Shown here: piece after piece, positions 25,783 through 34,470 of the stretch
How the letters are laid out: each line of letters begins with the position of its first letter
How positions within the stretch are numbered: the first letter of the stretch is position 1
From: QKTW01 sp052161885
Lineage (GTDB): Bacteria > Bacteroidota > Bacteroidia > Chitinophagales > Chitinophagaceae
Reading direction: 5' to 3'
DNA length: 64,000 bases
Assembly: GCA_052161885.1 (NCBI GenBank)
Contig: CP197396.1
Span: 124,001-188,000 of the forward strand
Notes under the pieces: generated by a model
What the model saw: only the letters and a program-made list of their open reading frames with translations
Databases searched by the model: none
Told to the model about the DNA's origin: nothing
Position numbers and translations under genes: made by a program

Positions 25783-28700
25783 TTATTCGGTGCCTTCGCT
25801 TTCGTCTTTTTCTTCTGTAAGCGTATCACTGTCTCTTCCGCGGCGCATATGCACTTTAGGATTTTCGCTGGTGCCGGTAATGGTCATGGGTATGCCGAAG
25901 ATGCCAAAAGGTGGTAAGCCCAGGCGGAAGCGGAGGTTCATACGGCCATCCAGTCCTACCTGGCCTTCTATACGTGGCCTGAAACCCATAATTTTCATTT
26001 TAGTCCGCTCAATGGTAATGATATTATTGGCGATGGTGGATTTCATTTCCACTTTGGAGAGGTCAGGGTTGTTTACGCTGTCGCGGCCGGTGGCTTTACT
26101 TACTGCTCCAAATAATTTAAGTCCGTACACTTTTACTTTTTTCAGCGATATAGTGCCACCGCCTTTCAGTGACGGGTATACGGGCATCATATTGGCATCC
26201 AGCTTGCCGGCCAGTTTATAGTCCAGGGAAATAATGCCATTTACTTTGCCGGCCGAGGTGGCCAGGTCGTGAAATACTTTGATCTCGTTGTATGCTCTTT
26301 TTACATCAAAGTCCTGTGCATTGATATGGTAAGTGAAGAATGCTTTTACGGGTGAAATACTGCCGTAAGTAGCGTTCATCATTACTGGTGCACCAATGAT
26401 CACAAATCCTGTGGAATCGAGATACACTTTGCCGCTGTCTATACGTACGGCTCCTTTAAAATTACTCAGGTCAATGCCGTTGTACATCACTTTACGCGCA
26501 GCGGCATTGAGCGTCAGTGAGAGGTTGGAAGGTACGATCACCACGCCTGAAGCAGCAGTTGGTGCTGCTGGTCTGGCAGTAGTATTGGGTGCAGTGGTTG
26601 TAGTTTTGTTATCGGCCATCGCCATCATTTCATCTACCACTATCAGTCCGCTTTTTAAGGTAAATATCCCTTTCAGCGGGGCATTTTTCTGCATGGCGTA
26701 ATTAATGACGTTGCTCATGTAGCCGTTCAGGGTAAAATGGGAGCTGCCATAGGTTGCTTTAAATTGGTCAAACCACATTTTGTCCTGCTGAAAGTGGAAG
26801 TCGCCGGATCTGATGGTAAGTGGTTTTGGGAAATCTTCAGAGACGAGGTCTACATCCTGCAGTTTCATGGTGCCGGAGTTGAACAGCCTGTTGTAACGAC
26901 CTGCGGTGGCATCGCTCTGGAGGCCACGCAACGACAGATTGGTCTGTATAAGTCCTTTTACATTAGTGCCCTTTTGCGAGAATACCTGGTATATTTTCCC
27001 GATGTCTATAGTGCCTTTTGAAGCGATATCGTATTTCAGGTTGTCAAAGTTCTGCAGGTCTGCTTTGATCATGAAAGGCTGCCCTTCAAACAGGAAGGAT
27101 ACCGGTGTAATGTTCACCTTCATCGATTTCATATTACCGGAGGTGTTCACCAGCTGTGCGCTTACCTGTATCTGCTCAATCGGGTGCGGGTAGTATTTTG
27201 TCTGCACGGAACCGTCTTTCAGGTCCAGCTGTGCTGTGGTCACGGGAAATATACGTTTGGCAGAAATGTATTTACCTTTTGCCTTCAGGTCTGCATGGAG
27301 ATGGCCGGCCAGTTTCATATCCAGCGGGTAGAACTTGCTTACATCCGCAAGGTTCAGGATGGTTTTCAGCTCACCATCCATATCGTAATTGTCGGCGTTG
27401 TACAAATGGAAGAAGCCGCGGATATAGTTATCAATCAGCGTGGCGTTGATATTGTCTATAGAGAATTTCGCATGCTGGTAAATGCTGTCCTTACCTTCTG
27501 CATTGATGTTAAAGCTGATATTGCTGAGTGGCTCTGGCAGTGTGACGTACTTAAAGTAGCCATTCTGCATAGACGATTGCAGAGAGAATCTCGGTACGCT
27601 TACAATGGCTGTATCCGGTGTTTTGCGCCAGCCTTTATATACCACGCCTCTGCGGTAAGTTCCGTCTGCAGTAAAGTTTGTTTTGCAGATGCCTTTCAGA
27701 TCAAATGGCTGTAACCCGAATGCGCGGTCCCAGATACCGAGGTCCAGTTCGGAGTTGAGCCGGGCATGAATAATAGGTGCGTTGAGGCCTTGTATGTGCA
27801 GAGATGAGTTAAGATAACCTTTGTCAAGTTTGAAGGCTATTGAGTCCACATTTACATACAGGCTGTCAATATTGAATTGCGGAAAGGCTGCTTTAAAATC
27901 GAGGTACAGATCGTGGATGGGAGCGGGAGCTTTGTCGTAGGCAATAAAGCCGTCGCGTACCTGCATCTCAAAACTGAGGCTGGGCATGCTGTTGGTCGCA
28001 GCGCTGTAAGTTCCGGTGAGTGCCGCATTCAGAGATGTATGGCCATGAATGTCGGTTTTGTCCAGCCAGCTTGCATATTCCGGTGGCAGGGCAGAGAATA
28101 CGTCATGCAGGTCTGTAGCCTGAGATATAAGATGGAAGTCCATGGCATAGCCGTCTTTCAGGAATTCCATTTTGCCTTTGAACCGTACCGGCAGGGTATT
28201 TATTTTAAGATCGTTCTTTTCAAATATAAAGGCCAGCTCACGGGTGTTCACTTTGGTGACAAGGTTGGCGTCAATCTTTTTGGAGTGGATATAATCCTGG
28301 CCGCCGTAAGTAAAGTTGAACTGCTGTATACCCAGGTGCGACTGCAGGTCAAAAATATCTTTGGCCAGATCGCCTTTGCCAAGATAATTAAGGCCATGTG
28401 CTGTTATGAGCATCGGCAGCGAACGGTCATCATAAATGATATCGCTTTCATCTATCTGTATGCGTGCTATTTTCAGTGAAGCACCTGTTGTGTCAGCCGG
28501 CTGGTTTGTATTGGCCGACGGTTTCGATTGGTAGATGTTATAATTGGCCTGGCCTTTTTCATTTATCTCTACATGTATTTTCGCCCTGGTCAGGTATATC
28601 TCGTCGATGTTTATTTTTTTTGAGAAAAGTGTAGATAGGTTAATGCCCAATGCGATTTCTTTGGAGGCCACCAGTGTATCCTGCTGAAAAGGCGCAGATC

Positions 28701-28929
28701 CTTTTAATGAAAAATCATAAAGGGTGAGCGTGAGCGAAGGAAAATGATTGAAGAATGAAAGCCGGGCTTTGGAAAAATTCAGTTCGCCGGTAATGGCATT
28801 GTTGGCCCAGGCCTTGATCTTACGGGTTACAGGGCCAGGGAAAAGTACCGGCAGCAGGAAGAGCAACAGTAGTAAGCTACCAATGGTAATACCGCTGATT
28901 TTGAGGATCCTGAACAGTACTTTTTTCAT
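25783..28929 (-). CDS. Large AsmA-like inner-membrane protein
   Basis: This is a 1048-residue protein with one N-terminal membrane helix (ITIGSLLLLLFLLPVLF), a motif-rich first domain (GELNFSKARLSFFNHFPSLT, typical for AsmA proteins), and long repetitive beta-strand regions. The C-terminal part (NGIISLDYKLAGKLDANMMP, MGFRPRIEGQVGLDGRMNLR) matches the AsmA-like C-terminal region. A low-complexity Thr/Pro/Ala linker sits at about 765-790. AsmA-family proteins form long beta structures bridging inner and outer membranes and are linked to lipid transport. It is followed by no gene on its strand. Confidence 0.85.
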   Translation of the reverse strand: MKKVLFRILKISGITIGSLLLLLFLLPVLFPGPVTRKIKAWANNAITGELNFSKARLSFFNHFPSLTLTLYDFSLKGSAPFQQDTLVASKEIALGINLSTLFSKKINIDEIYLTRAKIHVEINEKGQANYNIYQSKPSANTNQPADTTGASLKIARIQIDESDIIYDDRSLPMLITAHGLNYLGKGDLAKDIFDLQSHLGIQQFNFTYGGQDYIHSKKIDANLVTKVNTRELAFIFEKNDLKINTLPVRFKGKMEFLKDGYAMDFHLISQATDLHDVFSALPPEYASWLDKTDIHGHTSLNAALTGTYSAATNSMPSLSFEMQVRDGFIAYDKAPAPIHDLYLDFKAAFPQFNIDSLYVNVDSIAFKLDKGYLNSSLHIQGLNAPIIHARLNSELDLGIWDRAFGLQPFDLKGICKTNFTADGTYRRGVVYKGWRKTPDTAIVSVPRFSLQSSMQNGYFKYVTLPEPLSNISFNINAEGKDSIYQHAKFSIDNINATLIDNYIRGFFHLYNADNYDMDGELKTILNLADVSKFYPLDMKLAGHLHADLKAKGKYISAKRIFPVTTAQLDLKDGSVQTKYYPHPIEQIQVSAQLVNTSGNMKSMKVNITPVSFLFEGQPFMIKADLQNFDNLKYDIASKGTIDIGKIYQVFSQKGTNVKGLIQTNLSLRGLQSDATAGRYNRLFNSGTMKLQDVDLVSEDFPKPLTIRSGDFHFQQDKMWFDQFKATYGSSHFTLNGYMSNVINYAMQKNAPLKGIFTLKSGLIVVDEMMAMADNKTTTTAPNTTARPAAPTAASGVVIVPSNLSLTLNAAARKVMYNGIDLSNFKGAVRIDSGKVYLDSTGFVIIGAPVMMNATYGSISPVKAFFTYHINAQDFDVKRAYNEIKVFHDLATSAGKVNGIISLDYKLAGKLDANMMPVYPSLKGGGTISLKKVKVYGLKLFGAVSKATGRDSVNNPDLSKVEMKSTIANNIITIERTKMKIMGFRPRIEGQVGLDGRMNLRFRLGLPPFGIFGIPMTITGTSENPKVHMRRGRDSDTLTEEKDESEGTE

Positions 28930-29021
28930 TCTATTGAGGGTGGCTGTGTGTGTAGAAAAACTACAGCTAAGTTAAGCCAATGTTTATCAACTGTATTTGA
29001 ATTTTTCGGTAGAAATGTATT

Positions 29022-29399
29022 TTATATGGATGTAATCCACCATGTATTTCCGTGTGCATCTTTTATGCCGCAGCTTCTGCCGTATTCCTGGTTGGCTGGT
29101 TCCATTACAGAGGTGGCGCCGGCAAGAAGGGCTTTGCGATATGTAATGTCAGCATCTGCTACATAGATAAACATACCTGCAGGTTGCGGCGGAAACTGGT
29201 CTGTGCTGTCGGCAAACATGATAATAGATCCTTCAATCATTACTTCCGCATGCATAATAATTGTTTCATCACGCATATGCCTGGTCGTTTCTGTTGCACC
29301 GAATACCTGCTGTACAAAATTGCTGAACCCTGCGGCATCCGGTATGATCAGGTAAGGCATTATCGCCTGGTGTGTTTCGGGAATGTTGGGCGTTTCCAT
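29022..29399 (-). CDS. VOC superfamily (PhnB/glyoxalase-like) protein
   Basis: This predicted protein has 125 residues from the ATG at 29399; an upstream start at 29519 passes through a low-complexity spacer. The features fit the vicinal-oxygen-chelate fold of the PhnB type: MPYLIIPDAAGFSNFVQQVF at the start, EGSIIMFADS in the middle, VADADITYRKALLAGATSVM and the final RSCGIKDAHGNTWWI. Function (resistance or metabolism) cannot be read from the sequence. It follows the DUF2063 gene by a 184-base spacer, so co-transcription is uncertain. Confidence 0.8.
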   Translation of the reverse strand: METPNIPETHQAIMPYLIIPDAAGFSNFVQQVFGATETTRHMRDETIIMHAEVMIEGSIIMFADSTDQFPPQPAGMFIYVADADITYRKALLAGATSVMEPANQEYGRSCGIKDAHGNTWWITSI

Positions 29400-29478
29400 A
29401 AAAGACTCATTTGCGGTGAAAATACGGAAAACAACCGGAGCGGAGGTGTGAATAGTGAGTAGGCAATAGTGAATGCTC

Positions 29479-29491
29479 GTGAAACGTGAAA
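29479..29491. repeat. GTGAAACGTGAAA spacer word (copy 1)
   Basis: The 13 bases GTGAAACGTGAAA occur here and identically at 50841-50853. Both lie upstream of a - strand start in short-word, low-complexity spacers made of GTGAA/AGTGAAT-like words. The surrounding region 29450-29583 also has CACATTCTTCACATTGATCACATT. Confidence 0.5.
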
Positions 29492-29583
29492 GGTCATACG
29501 TCAGATATGAAGAGCGCAAAAAGTATCATACTGAACGTAGCCAAAGGATGGCATCAGCACATTCTTCACATTCTTCACATTGA

Positions 29584-30417
29584 TCACATTATCATCACCA
29601 GCCCCTGTTCCCGCATCATCGGCAGCCAGAGGAATATTTCTGCCCATATAGCTTCCATTTGCAAACCACATTTTTCAGCAACATGTTTTACAGCCTGCAG
29701 CATATCGGTTGGCTCTTTGCATTGCAGTAACAGTTCATATTGCCAATGCTCCAGCTCTGTCATTATTAAGCGGTAATGCATACGGCTTACAGCGAGATAT
29801 GTGGTGGCCGGAGCCGGAATTTCGTATGGCTGTTCGCGGATGATATTTTCGTAAAAAGTTTTTACGGGGAAGGGCAGCTCCAGCAATCGCAGGCAGGGAG
29901 GCTGCTGCAAAATATGAGACATCGGAAATATGCTTTCGGCAACGCCAGGGATTGTATGTTCCAGTCCTTCCGCGCGGATCACTTCCTGGCGTGCACGTTC
30001 CACGCTGGCAATAGCAGCCGGCAGCAGGAACATGGCAGCGTCAATATCCGTTCTGTTCTGCGGGCGGGTACGTTCTAAAAAATCCGGGAAAGCGGCGCCC
30101 AGTGCATACAATGTAAAAGAATGAGAAGGGTTTTGTGCGAGATAAGCTTTGGCAAACTGGTGAAAAACGGCATCGCCAAGAAAACTTTTCAGCGCAGGGT
30201 AGTCTGCTCCCATACATTCCAGCAGGCGCAGCACGTAGCCATTTGAGTAAATACTCAGCCGCTCATAAATACCCGCATTATGTTGCTGCAGCACTACATC
30301 TGTTTCAGAAAGCTGCAGCGTATGCTGTGCACGGCCTATTTTTACAGGTAATGTTCCCGGTGAAGTAACGACGGTTTTCAGCCAGTGCTGTAATGTTGCT
30401 GTGTTCTGTTCAGGCAT
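29584..30417 (-). CDS. DUF2063 (HvfC/BufC-type) partner of the MNIO enzyme
   Basis: This predicted protein has 277 residues from the ATG at 30417 (MPEQNTATLQHW); the longer frame has no support. The N-terminal half has the DUF2063 pattern: LQHWLKTVVTSPG, LSIYSNGYVLRLLECMGADY, LKSFLGDAVFHQFAKAYL and NPSHSFTLYALGAAFPDFLE. Established knowledge: DUF2063/BufC proteins bind the substrate peptide and form a complex with the DUF692 enzyme. Here the gene overlaps the DUF692 gene by 8 bases, which fits strict co-expression. The C-terminal half is poorly conserved and of unknown fold. Confidence 0.85.
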   Translation of the reverse strand: MPEQNTATLQHWLKTVVTSPGTLPVKIGRAQHTLQLSETDVVLQQHNAGIYERLSIYSNGYVLRLLECMGADYPALKSFLGDAVFHQFAKAYLAQNPSHSFTLYALGAAFPDFLERTRPQNRTDIDAAMFLLPAAIASVERARQEVIRAEGLEHTIPGVAESIFPMSHILQQPPCLRLLELPFPVKTFYENIIREQPYEIPAPATTYLAVSRMHYRLIMTELEHWQYELLLQCKEPTDMLQAVKHVAEKCGLQMEAIWAEIFLWLPMMREQGLVMIM

Positions 30418-31330
30418 GGGCTTGTTCCAGTTGAAAGTGTACAGGATTAGATACTGTTTCTTTTGTTGCAGTCTGTACCGCTTCATCGGGCAGCCAGCCA
30501 TTCAATACTTTTCTTGCTTTAAAAAGTTCGTCCACCAGTTCTGGATATTCCGGTATTTGCGCGTCCCATTCCAGCAGGGTGCTTACGCCGCCGGTCAGCT
30601 CCTGGGCAATGCGGTACAGCTCCCATACACGCGTAGGGACGGGATGGTCATGTGTGTCTACCAGCAGGTTGCCGCAGTCGGTAGGACCCGCAATATGCAT
30701 TTGTACAATATGGTGGTGCGGGAGGCTCCGGATATAATGTTCTGCATCAAATCCGTGGTTGTGTGCCGATACAAATACATTATTCACATCGAGCAGTAAA
30801 CCGCAGCCGGTGCGTAAAGCAAGTAAAGACAGGAACTCCCATTCCGGCATGGTAGAAGCTTTGAACTGCAGGTAGGTAGACGGATTTTCCAGCACGAGCG
30901 GGCGTTGGAGGTAGTCCTGTATCTGCATCACACGGCTCGCCACATGGTCCAGGCTGTCTTCTGTAAGTGGCATGGGCAGCAGATCGTGGGTATTGATATG
31001 CGCTACTCCCGTCCAGCAGAGATGGTCCGATATCCAGGAAGGTTCTACAACTGCAGCCAGTTCTTTCAGTTTTTTGAGATAGTTAAAATCCAGTGGATCG
31101 GTACTTCCTACAGATAATGAAACGCCGTGCATTACTACGGGTACCTGTTTACGCAGGTGTAGCAGTACATGCCTTGCAAAGCCATAATCGTCTATAAAAT
31201 TCTCACTGATGATCTCAAACCAGTCGACCTGCGGTGGCTGCTGCATCAGGTGGTTAAAGTGCTTGTTTCTTAAGCCAACGCCCAGGCCCAGATTTGCCAG
31301 GCCCAGGCGTGGTTTTGATTGATGGTTCAT
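30410..31330 (-). CDS. DUF692 family multinuclear iron oxidase (MNIO, HvfB/BufB-like)
   Basis: This predicted protein has 306 residues from the ATG at 31330. It has the DUF692 TIM-barrel signatures: GLGVGLRNKHF near the start, WFEIISENF, VVMHGVSLSVGSTDPL, WISDHLCWTG, LVLENPSTYLQF, LLLDVNNVFVSAHNHG and HIVQMHIAGPTDCGN, which supply His, Glu and Asp metal ligands. Enzymes of this family oxidise cysteine residues in precursor peptides, forming thiooxazole, oxazolone/thioamide or related groups that bind metals. The DUF2063 partner gene follows, and the ferritin-like gene precedes it after a 143-base spacer. Substrate identity is inferred only from the operon. Confidence 0.88.
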   Translation of the reverse strand: MNHQSKPRLGLANLGLGVGLRNKHFNHLMQQPPQVDWFEIISENFIDDYGFARHVLLHLRKQVPVVMHGVSLSVGSTDPLDFNYLKKLKELAAVVEPSWISDHLCWTGVAHINTHDLLPMPLTEDSLDHVASRVMQIQDYLQRPLVLENPSTYLQFKASTMPEWEFLSLLALRTGCGLLLDVNNVFVSAHNHGFDAEHYIRSLPHHHIVQMHIAGPTDCGNLLVDTHDHPVPTRVWELYRIAQELTGGVSTLLEWDAQIPEYPELVDELFKARKVLNGWLPDEAVQTATKETVSNPVHFQLEQAHA

Positions 31331-31354
31331 ATCAGTCAATCTTTTTAGTGAATA

Positions 31355-31463
31355 AACCGCAGAGGACGCCAAGGTTTCGTAAAGCGCCACAGAGATTGCT
31401 TTTGTATTATATCACACAATAGTATTTACACCTCTCTGTGCCGTCTCAGCGCCCTTTGCGGTT
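31355..31463. repeat. Inverted repeat between ferritin-like and DUF692 genes
   Basis: AACCGC at 31355-31360 pairs with GCGGTT at 31458-31463, and CACAGAGA at 31388-31395 pairs with TCTCTGTG at 31433-31440, with further imperfect pairing between. It resembles the GC-word/CACAGAG type of palindromic spacer element found in Bacteroidota genomes. It sits inside the operon and may form an RNA hairpin. Confidence 0.5.
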
Positions 31464-31473
31464 AAAAAATCAA

Positions 31474-33543
31474 TTAGGTAGATGGCGGAAATGCAAGGCG
31501 CAGATCGCTTGGCTTTGGCTTGTCGGGCGCTGTCTGTCCGCGGTGTTCCAGTACTTTACAGTAAGCAGTCCAGGCAGTATCATATACGAGATCGCCTTCC
31601 GCATAAGTAATTGCATCAAACGGTTCCGATTTAAAATCGGGGCCTGTAAAGTCAAACAGTTCCATTTTGCTGTTGGCAGCCGGTGCGGGGAACATCTGCG
31701 ATGCAGAAATAGGCACGGCACAACCGCCGAAGGAACCGCATTTGTTGTCGGCCGGGGCGCTGTAAAAATCAGGTAAGCCGCATCCAGCCTGCAGTTTCTG
31801 GCCGTCTGCTGTTTTATATTCTTCCTTGCCGGGATACGAATAAGATACCATGCTGGTACAGCTTCCGCCACCACCGTTTACTGACTGCACAAAACCGCAT
31901 CCGCCTTCCGCCTTACAGCTGTTGGAGCCGCGGCAGGTATGGTATACTTCCAGTGCGCCGCAGAGGTTCGGATCTGAAGGCTGGCTGGGATCAAGGCTCA
32001 TGCCCTGGCATGCATGGTACAGCACGCCGTTCTGGCGTGGTTCTATACCGCCGGCAAGATTTGGCGCTTTACCGAATACAGCCCAGCAGATAGACATACG
32101 GTCGCCGGAGCCCGACATCGACGGGAACGGGAAGCTGCCCTTTGGATCGTTGAAGTAAGTGTTCAGCACCGTTGTTACGCCGGCAATGGCGCCTGTAGAT
32201 GCGTGGCTGAAAAGTTTATAATTCGCGCCGGTAGGGTCGTTCTTCAGTCGGTTCAGGGCACCTGCAACGTCTTCTGCCGGAGGAATAGGATATTTGTTCT
32301 GGTCGTAACCCTCTGTTTTCAGCATATCGGCAGTCCAGGTGTTACCCTGCGCATGCCATTCGTCCCAGCAAAGCACACCGCCTTTTTCAACGAGCCCCAG
32401 CACATACTGAAATGTTTCGTAATGGTCCATAGAACCAAACTGGGTGCGCGCTGCAGCATCACGGGATGGCGCAGATTTACCGGTGTCTGTGTAAGAAGGG
32501 TAGTCTTTTTTCAGCGCTTCTGCGTCCGGTTGAAATTGCGCCTGAACAGCTTCCAGCATTTGAATGCCTGCACGCAGCTTGATCATTTTCACGACACCGC
32601 CGCCTTCTCCCTGGTCGGTGATGCCATTGATCATATCCAATACCTGCATCTGTGCCTGCTGTGGCGTCATGGCAGATATGGTAGCACGCATTTTCGGATA
32701 TTCCGGCTCATGGCCGCCAGAGGTAGTGTTAAAGAGGTCCTGCTGCATATTCATCATACCATAAACAGAATCCCAGAGCGTAGTGCCGTCGGTGTAACGC
32801 AGTGACAGGTATTCCCACAGGCAGAGGTACATATGGCCTATAGAGCCGAACATCGGCAGGTTGTTTTCTGTATACGAAGGCTGCCAGCCTGCAAATGGTA
32901 CTGCAGGGAAATAATCCTTCAGTTTGTCCGGCTGTATAATGGTTTTGGCCTGGTCTTCGGTTTCTTCAATGGCGAGGAAGAGTGCGAGCTGCTCCCTGTT
33001 TACAGCGCCGAGTTTTACGCGGATATCGTTGTACGGCGCAATCGTGTCTTTGAAGTCGAGAATATGCGGCAGTACGGTGATATTGTCTCCGTAACAGGTC
33101 CAGCCATAGGTGGGCGACTGCAATGCGGAGCTGGTATAAGTAGGGGAGTAACCTACTTTTTTACCAATGTTTGAAGCCAGCTGCAGGTGCAGCATTTCAG
33201 CGATAAACACGCTGAAAATAGCATTGAAAGCTTTGTCATTATCTGTCTGCGGATCAGCTTTGGTGCCTTTTCCCGGCCACAGGCGGCCCTGGTAAAAATT
33301 ATTCTGACCAGTGATCTGGTGTGTGCCCTGGATGGAATAAAGAGAGGTCATGTAGAGCGGAATAGTGAAGAGCTCTACGTTTACAGCGGCCTGGATGATA
33401 GCATACAGTGCTGATTTGTCTGTGTCTTTAAGTGAAGGATCACGTTGCTGCTGTACATCTTTCAGCAGAAGATCATGGTGATTGGTTGTTGCCTGTTCAG
33501 ATGCGGGAGCTGCGGCACCTGACTGGCCGGAAGTGTTGTTCAT
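31474..33543 (-). CDS. Ferritin-like (PF12902-type) protein with Cys-rich C-terminal tail
   Basis: This 689-residue protein starts at the ATG at 33543; the first residues are hydrophilic and no signal peptide is visible. Residues about 40-245 resemble the ferritin-like domain seen in VioB-type proteins: AAVNVELFTIPLYM with E57, AEMLHLQL with E116 and H119, an EETED turn near 193, and GHMYLCLWEY. The C-terminal part has ten Cys between residues 486 and 608, in words such as HTCRGSNSCKAEGGCGF and CGSFGGCAVP, and five of the last seven lie in glycine-rich stretches. It is the first gene of the MNIO operon. By position it would be the substrate; that is inference. Confidence 0.7.
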   Translation of the reverse strand: MNNTSGQSGAAAPASEQATTNHHDLLLKDVQQQRDPSLKDTDKSALYAIIQAAVNVELFTIPLYMTSLYSIQGTHQITGQNNFYQGRLWPGKGTKADPQTDNDKAFNAIFSVFIAEMLHLQLASNIGKKVGYSPTYTSSALQSPTYGWTCYGDNITVLPHILDFKDTIAPYNDIRVKLGAVNREQLALFLAIEETEDQAKTIIQPDKLKDYFPAVPFAGWQPSYTENNLPMFGSIGHMYLCLWEYLSLRYTDGTTLWDSVYGMMNMQQDLFNTTSGGHEPEYPKMRATISAMTPQQAQMQVLDMINGITDQGEGGGVVKMIKLRAGIQMLEAVQAQFQPDAEALKKDYPSYTDTGKSAPSRDAAARTQFGSMDHYETFQYVLGLVEKGGVLCWDEWHAQGNTWTADMLKTEGYDQNKYPIPPAEDVAGALNRLKNDPTGANYKLFSHASTGAIAGVTTVLNTYFNDPKGSFPFPSMSGSGDRMSICWAVFGKAPNLAGGIEPRQNGVLYHACQGMSLDPSQPSDPNLCGALEVYHTCRGSNSCKAEGGCGFVQSVNGGGGSCTSMVSYSYPGKEEYKTADGQKLQAGCGLPDFYSAPADNKCGSFGGCAVPISASQMFPAPAANSKMELFDFTGPDFKSEPFDAITYAEGDLVYDTAWTAYCKVLEHRGQTAPDKPKPSDLRLAFPPST

Positions 33544-33599
33544 GTTTTTTGGATTTGGTTTGGACAAAATGTGTGATGAAAAGAGACCGGCAATACTTT

Positions 33600-33619
33600 C
33601 CTGCAACCGTTATTGCAGG
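33600..33619. promoter_or_regulatory. Hairpin/possible operator upstream of the ferritin-like gene
   Basis: CCTGCAA and TTGCAGG form a 7-bp perfect inverted repeat with a 6-base loop, 57-76 bases before the ATG on the - strand. It could be a leader hairpin or a binding site for a regulator. No promoter box could be assigned with certainty. Confidence 0.35.
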
Positions 33620-33868
33620 TTGTAGACAATTATTTTGTGGTAATTAAAATCAGATCATGGCTAATGCCCATCGTCGTCTGAAAAAGAAACGGGGATAATG
33701 CACAAAAAGGTGCAGGATGTGTGTTCTCATGGTATATAAAAATGGTGATAACAGATTTTGGGGCAGCCTGTTTTCAATTTTTGCTCTCTCAGAGGCTGTT
33801 GTCGTAAATATAGCGTGATTAGTTTAAATGTCAAATTTTATACAACAAAACTTTTAGTAATGTAGGCT

Positions 33869-33884
33869 TAATGTGCTGATTAGC
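33869..33884. repeat. TAATGTGCTGATTAGC dispersed spacer word (copy 2)
   Basis: The 16 bases TAATGTGCTGATTAGC are identical to 43260-43275 inside the ribosomal operon and differ in one base plus the end from 20956 onward. A further palindromic TTAGC..GCTTATCAGCTGAT follows at once. Confidence 0.55.
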
Positions 33885-34013
33885 CAATTAGCTTATCAGC
33901 TGATGCCCTTATTGCCTGCCGATTCATTAACCAGCCAGCATCTTGCAGCGCATTATCATATTCTCAAATTTTTACATTCTCACATTTTGCTACACATCTT
34001 TATAATAATTTCC

Positions 34014-34021
34014 TATCTTTG
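34014..34021 (+). promoter_or_regulatory. -7 box, distal promoter candidate of rpsJ operon
   Basis: TATCTTTG matches TAnnTTTG and is followed by CAGCCCC. A TTTTG at 33985 lies 24 bases upstream, longer than ideal. It is 144 bases before rpsJ. A GACC-TTCT-GGTC hairpin (34035-34046) falls just downstream. Confidence 0.45.
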
Positions 34022-34094
34022 CAGCCCCGTAAAAGACCTTCTGGTCGGGATCTGAAGCAAACAGACAAAAGATTTAGAAAAATCTTTTAAAATA

Positions 34095-34127
34095 TTTTGT
34101 TGGTTAATGCTTTTGTCCTTACCTTTG
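34095..34127 (+). promoter_or_regulatory. Promoter of the S10-spc ribosomal operon
   Basis: TTTTG (34095-34099) and TACCTTTG (34120-34127) are separated by 20 bases, which fits the Bacteroidota promoter consensus TTTG-N19-TAnnTTTG. Transcription would start about 30 bases before the rpsJ ATG at 34165. The start region CAGTCCC is similar to the one after the upstream box at 34014. Confidence 0.7.
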
Positions 34128-34164
34128 CAGTCCCAAAATTTCGGGTAAGAAGATATTTATAAGT

Positions 34165-34470
34165 ATGTCACAGCGTATCAGAATCAAGCTGAAATCTTAC
34201 GACCACAATCTGGTTGACAAATCAGCAGAGAAAATCGTTAAAACTGTACGCAACACAGGTGCCGTAGTAACCGGCCCTATTCCGTTGCCTACCGAGAAGA
34301 AGATCTTTACAGTGTTGCGCTCCCCGCACGTGAACAAAAAATCACGCGAGCAGTTCCAGCTGTGCACTCACAAGCGCCTTTTGGATATATACACTTCCTC
34401 TTCCCGTACAGTAGACGCATTGTCAAAGTTAGATTTGCCGAGCGGCGTAGAAGTAGAGATTAAAGCTTAA
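34165..34470 (+). CDS. rpsJ: 30S ribosomal protein S10
   Basis: This 101-residue protein has the full S10 pattern (MSQRIRIKLKSYDHNLVD, a GPIPLPT turn, VLRSPHVNKKSREQFQ and LPSGVEVEIKA). It is part of the head of the small subunit; in other bacteria it also takes part in transcription antitermination (NusE). It is the first gene of the ribosomal run, preceded by two promoter boxes. In many Bacteroidota fusA sits directly upstream, which is not the case here. The leader to rplC is 91 bases. Confidence 0.97.
   Translation: MSQRIRIKLKSYDHNLVDKSAEKIVKTVRNTGAVVTGPIPLPTEKKIFTVLRSPHVNKKSREQFQLCTHKRLLDIYTSSSRTVDALSKLDLPSGVEVEIKA

Larger units (their letters stand above)
33544..34164. other. Divergent intergenic region without a gene
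   Basis: A 621-base region between the ferritin-like gene (-) and rpsJ (+). It contains the hairpin at 33600, a dispersed spacer word at 33869-33884, and two -7 boxes that drive rpsJ. Apart from these, AT-rich spacer; no RNA gene recognised. Confidence 0.5.

Noticed and set aside
29584..33543. A classical bufferin (small secreted DUF2282-type peptide) in the MNIO operon
   Set aside because: No short ORF with a signal peptide and conserved Cys was found in 29400-33650 on either strand; the only Cys-rich partner is the ferritin-like protein.
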